NCBI GenBank assembly: GCA_030626025.1
Contig: DAOUPT010000020.1
Coordinates: forward strand, 1 to 52,628
From: Anderseniella sp.
GTDB taxonomy: Bacteria; Pseudomonadota; Alphaproteobacteria; Rhizobiales; Aestuariivirgaceae
Length of the DNA stretch: 52,628 nt
Direction of reading: 5' to 3'
Part shown: in pieces, positions 1 through 10,307 of the stretch
How positions within the stretch are numbered: the stretch's first letter is position 1
Layout of the letters: each line of letters opens with the position of its first letter
The notes under the pieces: generated by a model
What the model saw: the letters and a program-made list of their open reading frames with translations, nothing else
Database searches by the model: none
Told to the model about the DNA's origin: nothing
Translations under genes and position numbers: made by a program

Positions 1-330
1 GGCACGGTTTTTATAAAGATTGTAATTAAGCTGGTTAGCACCATTAAGCATATACCGTGGTTCGCCTGAAGGGTTTACACCGCCTGTGCCGCCGCCAAGA
101 TTGACGCATACCCGAACTCGTTGCCCAGGTGTACCTGTACAATTAACTTCCATGCGTCCACTCGTTCGTACTCTGCCACCGCCGGACAAATCCACTGTGC
201 CAAAATTAATATCCGGGATCGTTGCTGAGCACGACTGGGCCTGCAATTGTTCTGATTGCATGCCAAACATGCCCAATGCGATTGCTCCGCTGATGACAAG
301 CCCGTTAAAACTTCGTGCAATTATCTGCAT
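1..330 (-). CDS. Spore coat U (SCPU) domain pilus subunit, 3' end cut by window edge
   Basis: 110 residues are visible and the gene runs off the left edge. The start ATG at 330 overlaps the last 10 bases of the usher gene, so the two are translationally coupled. A signal peptide ends near AQSCSA and is followed by the SCPU pattern: Cys, NFGTVD, a second Cys in EVNCTG, VRVCVNL, RYMLNG and LNYNLY. In archaic (Csu-type) chaperone-usher operons a gene in this position usually encodes a minor or tip subunit. That role is inferred from position, because the C-terminal half is not visible. Confidence 0.85.
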   Translation of the reverse strand, partial: MQIIARSFNGLVISGAIALGMFGMQSEQLQAQSCSATIPDINFGTVDLSGGGRVRTSGRMEVNCTGTPGQRVRVCVNLGGGTGGVNPSGEPRYMLNGANQLNYNLYKNRA

Positions 331-2738
331 ATTACCGGGCCTACTTCCATCTGGGTGTCTTCTTTTTGTTGGAAATCAAACACAACATCGCAAAAACCGG
401 CTTTGGTTTCAAAGGTTATTTTGTTGTGCGCAGAAAGTTTTTCAACAAAAACACGACCATCAAAGCCGGCAACGACTTCATTTCCTTCTTCGCCCGATTT
501 GCCTGCTGTACCGGCCTCCAGCGGTTTTCCGTTAACATCATGAACGATTACAATTGCCGAGCTTGTCTGTGTTTGTATGCCAAAATTGACCAACACGCCG
601 GAACGATAGGAGGGAATAACCGTTGTTGTGGTTTTGGGAATGCTGGCATTTACCGGCAGTTTGCTTGGATCAATGGCGATCTTGTTGCGGTCAAAGGAAT
701 GAAGGCTGGGAATTAGAAACGTTCCTGACGAGTTGGTTCTTCCAATAACCCGGTTTTCAACCAGTACCGGTACATCGGGAACCCCAACGTTAACCACAGC
801 AAATGAATCATCGATGCGATTAGTTGCAAATACGCCCGATTTGGTAAGCGCCACCGCGCCGTCCACGTAAGCTGAATATTCGAGATCTTTTCCGGTTTGC
901 GACAGACGGCCTTCTACGGTCATGGCAGAACCACGATAAGAAACAGCTCCGTTTCTGATTGACGTAGCACCTTCCTGGTCCTGAACCCGCCAGCCGAAAC
1001 TGCCGACCTCATTTCGCATCGGCTTGGAGTATGTCGTTGTTGCCCGCCAGCCTTGACCCTTGCTCTGGGCACCACCGGCCGAAACACTGCCCAGTTTGCC
1101 CAGTGGAATGCTCAGACCGACAAACAAGCTCGGGTTTTTAAAATCTTTTATATCGGTAAAGGCAGTTCCATAAAGTGATGCATTGCCAAAAAGTGATTTT
1201 GAAATACTTGCGGCAAGTACATTGTTGGCTTTGCTGCCTTTTGAATCCGTATGGACAAAGCTCATGTTGACCGCAGCCTGCCATTTGGGAAAGGGAAGTC
1301 CAATCGATATCTGATCAATCGCTTTTGGAAATGCCCCGGCCGATAACAAACTGCCGGATGCGGTGGGAAGTTTGGAAAAATCACTGGCGGTAATCGCTGC
1401 GATATCCTTGAAGTCGCCAAAAGTGCGCTGGCTGCGGGCATTTATTGAAAGCCCGAACAGGTTAGTTTCCACAGAAGCGGCAGCGAGAAACCCGCTACCG
1501 TTTTTGTGGAAACTGCCTGCGCCGGAAAAACTGAACAACGCTTTATTGGCAACGGGCAGTGAAATACCACCTCCGGCAAGGAGTAAATCCATACCAGCTT
1601 CAACATGCCCGTCTAGTGTTGCCTTGTCCTGCCAGCCATAGCGGACACTTCCAGAAAAGTAAGGTTTAGTGCTGTAGTCAAAAGAACGCTCACTATAGTT
1701 ACCCCGGGCAAAACCAAGTTCAGCCGAAAAATCCCAAAGTCCGGCCGCTAATAAAGTCGGTGACAGGAAGAAATCGCTATAAGTGACCGTTTCGCGTCCC
1801 GTGGCATCGCGAACAACGATGCGGGCTGTACCGTTGCCCGAGATTGAAGGAATATTTGACAAGGTAAATGGTCCCGGTGCCACTTCCTGACTATGAGCCT
1901 TGACGTTATTGACATAAACATCGACTGTTGAGGGCACTGCCGCACTGCCCGAGACATTGGCAACCGGTCGGGTTATCAGGTCAGGGCGCAGTAGAAAATT
2001 CCGGTTAATCCGAAAACCACCCAGCCTTGCCGGACGCGCCCACGAAGGCCCGCCAGTAACAATATCACCGATTGTATAGGTCATCATCCGGTCTTCATCT
2101 GCATAACTCCAACTTGATGAGAGGCGCCTTGCGATGCCAGAGCCGGATTTTTCAGAATCAACAATGAAGGATGATGACAAAACACCATAACGACCAAAAG
2201 ATCGGACATCCAGCAGGGCAGAAACGCCATTAAACCCGGCTTGCGTCATCTTCAAATTACTGCTGCCTGAGGTGTTTATAGAATAGTTAACAACGGCACC
2301 AAAGTCAGATTTGGTGGTCTTTAACCGGTCCTGCTTTTGTCCGGCAGCATAATTTTTGGCAAGCCTGTTGGAATTGCTTGTTTCAATAAACAGCGTTTGT
2401 TCGGCTTCATTATACTTGAATGAAAGCCCGCCGATATCGTTTAAAAAAACTTTACCACCAACAGGACTGGCACCATTGGCTTTCAGGCCCAGTTCCTGCA
2501 ATTCAGACAAAGTCGCCGAAAAGCGCCCGTCCTCATGTTGCTCAAAGGCAGCAATTAGCTGGGTACTGTGTCCGTTAACATGCACTTCGAGATGAAGGGG
2601 TATCGGTTCTGCCTGTGCGGGGCTCAGTGACTGGAAAAGTAATCCAGCCACCAGATACAGCGCAAATAGAAAATACCCCCTCGCGTTCTCAGCGCACTTT
2701 GGCTTTTGAACGAATTTTATCATTATTGCCCTTCGCAA
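321..2738 (-). CDS. Archaic (Csu-type) outer-membrane usher
   Basis: 805 residues, the usual size for archaic-pathway ushers. It should form the outer-membrane pore that takes chaperone-subunit complexes and polymerises the pilus. A hydrophobic leader ending in SPAQA is followed by the N-terminal chaperone-binding domain (IPLHLEVHVNG), then a long beta-barrel region rich in alternating aromatic and glycine residues, a plug-like segment (VDVYVNNVKAHSQEVAPGPF) and a C-terminal domain with a Cys pair (GFCDVVFD and PVICR). The start overlaps the chaperone gene by 50 bases. An in-frame ATG at 2723 (MIKFVQ) is an equally plausible start. The stop overlaps the next SCPU gene. Confidence 0.92.
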   Translation of the reverse strand: MRRAIMIKFVQKPKCAENARGYFLFALYLVAGLLFQSLSPAQAEPIPLHLEVHVNGHSTQLIAAFEQHEDGRFSATLSELQELGLKANGASPVGGKVFLNDIGGLSFKYNEAEQTLFIETSNSNRLAKNYAAGQKQDRLKTTKSDFGAVVNYSINTSGSSNLKMTQAGFNGVSALLDVRSFGRYGVLSSSFIVDSEKSGSGIARRLSSSWSYADEDRMMTYTIGDIVTGGPSWARPARLGGFRINRNFLLRPDLITRPVANVSGSAAVPSTVDVYVNNVKAHSQEVAPGPFTLSNIPSISGNGTARIVVRDATGRETVTYSDFFLSPTLLAAGLWDFSAELGFARGNYSERSFDYSTKPYFSGSVRYGWQDKATLDGHVEAGMDLLLAGGGISLPVANKALFSFSGAGSFHKNGSGFLAAASVETNLFGLSINARSQRTFGDFKDIAAITASDFSKLPTASGSLLSAGAFPKAIDQISIGLPFPKWQAAVNMSFVHTDSKGSKANNVLAASISKSLFGNASLYGTAFTDIKDFKNPSLFVGLSIPLGKLGSVSAGGAQSKGQGWRATTTYSKPMRNEVGSFGWRVQDQEGATSIRNGAVSYRGSAMTVEGRLSQTGKDLEYSAYVDGAVALTKSGVFATNRIDDSFAVVNVGVPDVPVLVENRVIGRTNSSGTFLIPSLHSFDRNKIAIDPSKLPVNASIPKTTTTVIPSYRSGVLVNFGIQTQTSSAIVIVHDVNGKPLEAGTAGKSGEEGNEVVAGFDGRVFVEKLSAHNKITFETKAGFCDVVFDFQQKEDTQMEVGPVICR

Positions 2739-3426
2739 AAACAGTCACGCCTTTGCGTGCTCCTTTTAACGAACCCGGTTTTTTCCATTTAATCGAACTT
2801 CCCGCCAGCACATAGCCAGCCAGTCCGCGTGAAATTGTGCGGGTTGATCCGCTGCCGCTTTTAATTTTGAGATTGGAGACACGCAGTCTCCGGCCACCAC
2901 TATTGTGGGCCGATAAGGTGAAACGTCCGCCTTTAGCAGCATATTTCCAGGAAACGTTTGGTGCAGAAATGCCCGGACTGGCAAAGAAAACCGGAATTGA
3001 ATAGCGAATGTTGAATTTCACCGCCACGCCGCGTTTTTTGACTTTAACATCCGGGATTTGATCAACGATGAGGCGATAGGATTCTTCACCTTTAACCGGT
3101 CTTTTGCTGATCCGGATAATCCGTAAATTATAAGTTCCGCCTGGTTTCATCTTCACAAATGGCGGACTGGCAACCACATCGCGGGTCGGGACCAGTTGGT
3201 CCTTGCCGTTTTTCTGGCTCCAGCGAAAAACCCGAATCTGGGCATTTACACCTTCTTTGCCAATATTTTTGAGTGTTAGGGTTGATGAAGCGCCCGGCAC
3301 TGTAACATCAACCAATACAGGTCGAACCTGAAGCTCTGCAGCAAAAGCTGAATTACCGGCAAGTGCGAAAAGCACGCCAGCTAAAAAAAGTTTAAAATGT
3401 GTTCGTATCATCCCCACGATTCCCAC
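2689..3426 (-). CDS. Periplasmic pilus assembly chaperone (PapD/FimC superfamily, archaic type)
   Basis: 245 residues with a signal peptide ending in NSAFA. The PapD-like immunoglobulin fold is recognised by ELQVRPVLVDVTVPG, VRVFRW-type strands (here QIRVFRWSQ), ASPPFVKMKPG and NLRIIR, typical of chaperones serving SCPU-domain subunits. It should donate a strand to nascent subunits in the periplasm and deliver them to the usher. A second ATG at 3411 (MIRTHF) may be the true start. The gene follows the pilin after 108 bases that hold a strong hairpin, which probably sets chaperone and usher expression well below pilin level. Confidence 0.92.
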   Translation of the reverse strand: MGIVGMIRTHFKLFLAGVLFALAGNSAFAAELQVRPVLVDVTVPGASSTLTLKNIGKEGVNAQIRVFRWSQKNGKDQLVPTRDVVASPPFVKMKPGGTYNLRIIRISKRPVKGEESYRLIVDQIPDVKVKKRGVAVKFNIRYSIPVFFASPGISAPNVSWKYAAKGGRFTLSAHNSGGRRLRVSNLKIKSGSGSTRTISRGLAGYVLAGSSIKWKKPGSLKGARKGVTVFAKGNNDKIRSKAKVR

Positions 3427-3485
3427 AAAATTACAGAAAGAACAGCAAACCGGACAATTGATGTCAGTCCGCTGAATAAAGAGAA

Positions 3486-3518
3486 GCCTGTCGGGTCGGG
3501 AAAAACGACCCGACAGGC
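3486..3518 (-). terminator. Hairpin after the pilin gene: partial terminator or mRNA stabiliser
   Basis: A perfect 13-bp inverted repeat (gcctgtcgggtcg / cgacccgacaggc) with a 7-base loop lies 17 bases beyond the pilin stop and 60 bases before the chaperone start. On the minus strand it is followed by TTCTCTTTATTC, a weak T-rich tract. Such a hairpin between major subunit and assembly genes typically yields an abundant short pilin mRNA with limited read-through. That role is inferred. Confidence 0.75.
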
Positions 3519-3534
3519 AATTGTTTGGACAATC

Positions 3535-4038
3535 TTAGTAAGAAATAGTGACCGTCACTGAATCTGTATATGTGCCAGGAGCTGGTGTGGTTTGTGTAGG
3601 AACACGACCGTAGACAGTTAATGTCTGGGCTGCACCATTACCTGTGCCGCCAACCGTGTCGGTTCCATCAGTTTCACCCCAGTTGAGTGTACGACCAGCA
3701 TCGCGCCACATGGTGTAGTCAACTGTAGCACCGCCGCCAGTCATTTTGCGTGTGGCAATCGAGCCACCTGCTGTTGTGCCGGCATCCAGTTGCACATCAT
3801 AGGCTGTGCCATTCGTACATTGAACGTCAAAATTTGCAGCTGAATCAACATTTGCATTCAAAAGGCCCGTAGTGCCAAAATCCAGCGTATTTGTTGAAAC
3901 AATGGTGCAGGTCGACAGAATGGTAATTGTCGAATTAAATGAGCTTGATGCAGTCGCGGCGCTGGCAGTATTTGCCATTACCAAAAGTGATGCGGCCGCA
4001 GCCACCGTCGTATAAATGCGTGCTTTAAGTGTAGTCAT
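3535..4038 (-). CDS. Major SCPU-domain pilin (CsuA/B-like)
   Basis: 167 residues. A signal peptide ends in NTASAA. The mature part has the spore coat U pattern: Cys in ILSTCTIVS, LDFGTTG, Cys in FDVQCTNG, YDVQLDAG, RKMTGG, DYTMWRD and a C-terminal strand TDSVTVTISY. It is the first gene of the pilus operon and the likely major fibre subunit. The ribosome-binding site GGAGAGGA lies 8 bases upstream of the start. A strong hairpin directly after the stop fits high expression of this subunit relative to chaperone and usher. Confidence 0.92.
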   Translation of the reverse strand: MTTLKARIYTTVAAAASLLVMANTASAATASSSFNSTITILSTCTIVSTNTLDFGTTGLLNANVDSAANFDVQCTNGTAYDVQLDAGTTAGGSIATRKMTGGGATVDYTMWRDAGRTLNWGETDGTDTVGGTGNGAAQTLTVYGRVPTQTTPAPGTYTDSVTVTISY

Positions 4039-4448
4039 TGTTGTAGTCCTCTCCAGTTAGGTTGTTGTGACTTAAACGCCAGCGCAACATGTCAGAGGGG
4101 TTTTCCAATAATATTAATGGAGCTAAGAAAAACGGCAAAAAATGGCGGAAACTAGGGGGAAATCGGAATCATCGTAAACAAAAGTATTCACTGGTGATTC
4201 AAAGTTGAACGATATTCACCTTTGTTAAATCCCCGCTAACCATGGTGGTTGTGTGAACAGAAGATCCCGATCATTTGTTGCTGGCAAAGTAAGGGATAAT
4301 CCGTATCAACATTAGTTCGCATAAAAACCTTTGGCCTTTAAGTTGCTTGACCAACAGCGGCAATAGCATTGAACAGAAGGTGCGCACATGTAATTTGAGT
4401 CATAGTCAGGAGATATGAAGTAACGACCCCTGTTGTCGGCCTGGAACT
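4039..4448. promoter_or_regulatory. 410-base gap expected to hold the pilus operon promoter
   Basis: No coding sequence is convincing here. The stretch is A+T-rich and lies upstream of the pilin start on the minus strand, so the operon promoter should be in it. I see no hexamer pair clear enough to mark. An imperfect repeat of a GGTGAATA-like string (near 4190 and 4215) could be an operator. Confidence 0.35.
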
Positions 4449-5069
4449 TTAAAAGTGATAAATGTCAGCCACTGCGCCTTGCGTGGTCGGCTTGGCAATT
4501 TTTCGCGGTTCCGCGCGTGGATGAAAGGGCAGGCCATGGTCGAGCATAAAGCGCCTGATATCATTGGCACTGCGATGGCGCAATACATCGACCCGCAGCT
4601 TGTCACCGCAAATATCAACCCGGTGGGTGATGTTTTCAGGTTTGGGTGAATGGTACACTGCGCTGATCCAGCAATCATAAGGAAGGAGCGCTTCGGCCAG
4701 ATGCACAGTTTCGCGCACCCGCCCGTCACCAACCGATGTCCCAACCCACATTTGCTCGTGCTGGAAAAAACCGCATGAACCGGTGCTTGATGCCCCGCCA
4801 GCGGTAATCGTTACATTTGTCAGACCCAGAATATCAACAATCTTTTCGCGATAGGCCTGACTTTCTTCATATACATGACCGCGCTGACAAAACAGAACTG
4901 GCGTATCGGGATCAATGTCGGCAATCATTTTGAGAACAACAATTGATGGCGCCCGCAAGGATGCGGTCACCACTGACTTGCCGGCAAAAACATCTTTAAG
5001 CAGATAACGCAGAAGTTTGGGCGCCGGCAGGTGGGAAATATCAGTTCTGACTTCGCGCAGCAACGACAT
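4449..5069 (-). CDS. PAPS-reductase-like protein (CysH superfamily), probably atypical
   Basis: 206 residues from the ATG at 5069, chosen because GAGGCAC sits 9 bases upstream; a longer frame has no ribosome-binding site. The fold is suggested by a CysH-like order of motifs: SLRAPSIVVLKMI where CysH has its SFG-x-x-S phosphate loop, DIDPDTPVLFCQRGHVYEES for the usual DTG strand, YREKIVDILGLTNVTI, then DCWISAV, DVLRHRSANDIRRFM and HGLPFHP. The glycine of the phosphate loop and the C-terminal ECGLH nucleophile of assimilatory reductases are absent. It may bind a nucleotide or sulfur substrate without being a PAPS reductase. The true function is unknown. Confidence 0.65.
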   Translation of the reverse strand: MSLLREVRTDISHLPAPKLLRYLLKDVFAGKSVVTASLRAPSIVVLKMIADIDPDTPVLFCQRGHVYEESQAYREKIVDILGLTNVTITAGGASSTGSCGFFQHEQMWVGTSVGDGRVRETVHLAEALLPYDCWISAVYHSPKPENITHRVDICGDKLRVDVLRHRSANDIRRFMLDHGLPFHPRAEPRKIAKPTTQGAVADIYHF

Positions 5070-5180
5070 GGAAATGTGCCTCAAAAAGAATATAAATATT
5101 GCCGCGATTATGCCCGCGCCGCGCCGCCGTTGCAAATCGCAAATTAGTCACACCCTGTCTCGTGTCTTGAAATGGAGATA

Positions 5181-5678
5181 CTATCGCTTGTCAGCCCGCC
5201 AGTCTTGAGGTTCGTCAAAATCACCGCGCCAAATTCCTTTTCGGGCTTTGCGCGCCTGCGCCTCGGCTTTGGCGTAGTTAAGTGAATGGCTCAAATAAGC
5301 CACTGCCCAACCGCCTTTAACCATGGAAATATTCAGTTCAGTATCGCCAGCCTTGCAAACTGAAATATCGCGCTCATAGCGGTCGATATCAATCAGCCTG
5401 CATTTAACCTCTCGCCGTGCAATGAGTTTGCGCAAATAGGTTCTTGCATCACGCCCGCAACGGTATGATTTGCCATCGGCCAATTGGCAAGTTTGGTCAA
5501 GTTCGGGCGCATCAATGCCATATAGCCGGATATCATTACCGTTCAGGCGAAGGCTGTCACCATCAACCACAACAATTGGGCCGTCGTTTTGCACAAGGCC
5601 ATAATAACGGCCCAAAAAAACCACCCCGGCAATCAGTCCGGCCAGCACAAGATAATCGAGAATTCGACGCCCGGCCAT
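5181..5678 (-). CDS. Membrane-anchored thermonuclease-fold (SNase-like) protein
   Basis: 165 residues. One N-terminal membrane helix (about residues 8-23) is followed by an SNase domain. The catalytic pattern of staphylococcal nuclease is kept: R51 and E59 in RLYGIDAPE, eight residues apart as in the family, and R103 in DRYERD. Paired cysteines (C64/C74 and C93/C108) suggest an oxidised extracytoplasmic domain. It likely cleaves nucleic acid outside the cytoplasm. The gene starts 9 bases after the AsmA stop, and its ribosome-binding site AGGACC overlaps that stop, so the two form an operon. Confidence 0.88.
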   Translation of the reverse strand: MAGRRILDYLVLAGLIAGVVFLGRYYGLVQNDGPIVVVDGDSLRLNGNDIRLYGIDAPELDQTCQLADGKSYRCGRDARTYLRKLIARREVKCRLIDIDRYERDISVCKAGDTELNISMVKGGWAVAYLSHSLNYAKAEAQARKARKGIWRGDFDEPQDWRADKR

Positions 5679-5687
5679 TTCTTGGTC

Positions 5688-7781
5688 CTACTCCGGGGGC
5701 GGCGTTTTTTTCTTGGAACCAAACAGACCCTTGAGCAGCTTCTTGCCCTTCTTTTTTAGTTCCTTCTTATCCACATCAGTGCCAAGTTTTTTCTCCAACT
5801 CCTTGACCACTTTATCTTCTACCTTCTTGCCAACCTTTTTAAGGTCAACGTCGCCGCCCTTGCTGATCAGCTTGTTAAGTTTGTTGAAAGCAGCTTTGGG
5901 ATCATTGAGGATACCTTTGATGTCAGGATAGATTTTCGGCTTACTCCAGCGGCCTTTGATAATAATGGGAACAGCAATGCCTTTGAGCTTTTCCGTTGCA
6001 CCTTGTCCCTGCAAGGAAGCAACCAGTTTTGGTTTGACTCGATAATCAAGCCGTTGCCGTAACATATCGACCTCACCCTTACCGGTGACGCGAACCAGCG
6101 GGCCTATAAGTTTTAAATCCTCATTTTTGGCGATGCCGTCTTTAATTTTAAACACGGCTGATAGTTCGGAAAAATCGGTATTCTGACTGTCATTCTTGTC
6201 CCAGCCGCCCAGAATGGATTTCTGAACATTACGGATCATCGAGGCAATGTTAATGCCGCGAATGGCACCATTGGTAAATTTCAGTTTTGTCGTACCTGCC
6301 AGTGTTGAAACCATCGCCCGTTGGCTGCGACCTGCAGCTGCCAGCGACAATTGCATCTGCCCGGTTCCTTCCAATCGTTTGAATTTGGCAAAATCACGTA
6401 AAAGCCGAAAGGCATTCAAACCACTGGCATTAAGAGTCCCCTGTATACTTGGGGTTTTTCTAGCACCGTTCAAAATCACCTGCCCGGATGCTTTGCCATC
6501 ATAAAAAGCCATCTCGGATAATTTGGCGTTCAAACGGCCGTTCTTTAAGGTCGCCGAAACCCTGGTTTTGCCGATCAATACATCCTTGAAACGAATTTGC
6601 GACGTTGCAATCGAAAGTTTTGCATCAACAGCTTTCAATCCCGACATATCGATAGGCGCATCACTCCAGTCGTCGTTGCTGGCTTTGGTAGATTTTTTAC
6701 CCGCTTTTGATGATTTCGCTGAGCCGCCATCCTGCAAATAGGCGTTTATATCTATACGGTCCATGCCAATGTTAGCGGTAATTGCCGGGCGGGCACCGGC
6801 CAGAGAGATGGCCAGACTACCGCGGGCATTCATGCCATCAAGAGAAATGGTTGCCTTGCTGAGTTTTATGTTTTTCTCAGACATATCAAGCGCTGCATTT
6901 GCCGCAAAAGCCCCAAGCCCTTTGCCCTTTGGCAATGGACTTCCTGTCCAGGCCGCCAGCTGTCGAATGGATGGCGTGTTGGCTTTTATGGTACCTGCAA
7001 GACTAAAGCCACGGTCTAGTTTAGCCCGCCCGTTAAATTGGGTTTTCAGCAAGCGGCTGGCGATGGCAAGATCAATAGGCGAGCCGCGCCCGGTCAACGT
7101 CGTTGGTGATTTGACAAAGCTGGAAAGCTTGATTTTTTCCTTGTTCCAGACGAGATCGCCCTTGATGTTAACCGGTCCTGAAAGGCCACCGATTTTGATG
7201 ACGAGATTGACATTTTGAGCCGCAAATGTGCTCCCGGCACGCTCGTCAAGAAACCGCAAATCCCCATTTTTGATAACGATCGGCGCCAGTTTGACGTCTG
7301 TGAGCTCGATGGGCGTCACCCCGTCTGCACTGCTGTCTTTGCCAGTGTCACTTTTTCCTGATTTACCGGTGGGTGCTGATCCGGTCTTTTTACCATTGGA
7401 AAATGACCAGTTTTCCTGACCTTTGCCATCAACCACAAGGCTGAGACGCGGGGCCAGCAAGGTCATTTCCTTGATATCCAGCTGTTTGGACAGTAATGGC
7501 AAAGCAGCCACCTTGACCCGAAGGGTTTTAATTGCTGCAAACTGGCCTTTAAACATATTGGGCGGGTTGGACAGCGCCACATCATTTGCTTCAACCATAA
7601 CCTCGGGCCAAAACTTGAACCGCAGGGAACCGTTGATGGTGAGCGTTCGCCCGGTGTTTTTGGCTACCGCGGTTTTAAGTTGTTCACCAACAAAATCCGC
7701 CGTCAGAAAAAATGGAATTGCCGCAATCGCCAGAGCGATTACCACCAACAGCCCACAGATAAAAATAATAAATCGTTTCAA
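5688..7781 (-). CDS. AsmA family protein
   Basis: 697 residues. An N-terminal membrane anchor (residues 4-26) is followed by the AsmA start pattern (GRTLTINGSLRFKFWPEV, ALSNPPN, KEMTLLAPRLSL), low-complexity Lys/Ser/Gly linkers (about 130-150 and 350-370) and the AsmA-2 C-terminal region (LEGTGQMQLSLAA, LAGTTKLKFTNGAIRGINI, DYRVKPKLV). The C-terminus is very Lys-rich. AsmA-like proteins are inner-membrane anchored and implicated in lipid transport and outer-membrane homeostasis. It is divergent from the acetoacetyl-CoA synthetase gene and heads an operon with the SNase-like gene. Confidence 0.9.
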   Translation of the reverse strand: MKRFIIFICGLLVVIALAIAAIPFFLTADFVGEQLKTAVAKNTGRTLTINGSLRFKFWPEVMVEANDVALSNPPNMFKGQFAAIKTLRVKVAALPLLSKQLDIKEMTLLAPRLSLVVDGKGQENWSFSNGKKTGSAPTGKSGKSDTGKDSSADGVTPIELTDVKLAPIVIKNGDLRFLDERAGSTFAAQNVNLVIKIGGLSGPVNIKGDLVWNKEKIKLSSFVKSPTTLTGRGSPIDLAIASRLLKTQFNGRAKLDRGFSLAGTIKANTPSIRQLAAWTGSPLPKGKGLGAFAANAALDMSEKNIKLSKATISLDGMNARGSLAISLAGARPAITANIGMDRIDINAYLQDGGSAKSSKAGKKSTKASNDDWSDAPIDMSGLKAVDAKLSIATSQIRFKDVLIGKTRVSATLKNGRLNAKLSEMAFYDGKASGQVILNGARKTPSIQGTLNASGLNAFRLLRDFAKFKRLEGTGQMQLSLAAAGRSQRAMVSTLAGTTKLKFTNGAIRGINIASMIRNVQKSILGGWDKNDSQNTDFSELSAVFKIKDGIAKNEDLKLIGPLVRVTGKGEVDMLRQRLDYRVKPKLVASLQGQGATEKLKGIAVPIIIKGRWSKPKIYPDIKGILNDPKAAFNKLNKLISKGGDVDLKKVGKKVEDKVVKELEKKLGTDVDKKELKKKGKKLLKGLFGSKKKTPPPE

Positions 7782-7806
7782 TGCACCGTTTCCTTTGTTT
7801 TGAGGA

Positions 7807-7812
7807 ATTATA
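7807..7812 (-). promoter_or_regulatory. -10 element for the asmA operon
   Basis: A perfect TATAAT reads on the minus strand 25 bases upstream of the AsmA start. The -35 hexamer is poor. It abuts the motif atacgaaaatttt (7812-7829) that recurs upstream of other genes in the window. Confidence 0.45.
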
Positions 7813-7907
7813 TACGAAAATTTTGATTCTTTGAGTTTGATTTTTCGGCGATTTGGCTATGGTGCTAAAAAACGCGTCAACGGGACCAGACCAACAGGGA
7901 ATTGCAG

Positions 7908-9866
<1,959 letters not shown>

Positions 9867-9878
9867 CGGGGAACTCCA

Positions 9879-9975
9879 GGGCCGTGACTGCGGCCCGGCG
9901 CTTATGCGCCGCGCGTCATGTCGAAGACATGCTTCCAGCATGATGCAGGCCGAACGCAACGCGTTCGAATAGCCG
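9879..9975. repeat. Mosaic multi-hairpin repeat, type A copy 1
   Basis: A chain of perfect short inverted repeats: gggccg/cggccc (9879-9896), cggcgc/gcgccg (9896-9911), catgtc/gacatg around GAA (9917-9931), catgct/agcatg around TCC (9928-9942) and cgaacgc/gcgttcg around AAC (9951-9967). A second copy lies at 52061-52162. The design resembles Rhizobium intergenic mosaic elements. It sits just after the acetoacetyl-CoA synthetase stop and may also act in mRNA 3' stability or termination. Confidence 0.8.
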
Positions 9976-9983
9976 TGAGAGGT

Positions 9984-10133
9984 TTAAACTGCTTCTTCAA
10001 CCCGCAGATTAAGCTGCATCCAGTCGACAATATCGTCACCAAACAGACGGCTGGCTTCTTTGAGAGCAGCCTGATAGGAAGAAACGGGCTTGCCGACAAT
10101 GGTCTTGCGATTTTTTACGATGACATAGGTCAT
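9984..10133 (-). CDS. Small uncharacterised protein, 49 residues
   Basis: The frame begins MTYVIVKNRKTIVGKPVSS, continues through a probable amphipathic helix (YQAALKEASRLFGDDIVDW) and ends MQLNLRVEEAV. The order strand, turn, helix, strand looks like a compact folded domain and not random translation. No strong ribosome-binding site precedes the ATG (CGGGATTTACCTC), which lowers confidence in the exact start. It lies between two mosaic hairpin repeats and is convergent with the acetoacetyl-CoA synthetase gene. I do not recognise the family and assign no function. Confidence 0.6.
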   Translation of the reverse strand: MTYVIVKNRKTIVGKPVSSYQAALKEASRLFGDDIVDWMQLNLRVEEAV

Positions 10134-10307
10134 GAGGTAAATCCCGTTTGTTTGAACTTGCGATGATTATAGCAACAATTTGTTAGAAAACCCTGAATGC
10201 CCCGTTAACCGCAGGTTCATCTTTGCAAAGTGGAATTTTTTTGATATACGAGAATTTGAATATTTAAGCAGCGCCATGAAAAGTGACTTTTATTAATTTT
10301 GGCGGAG

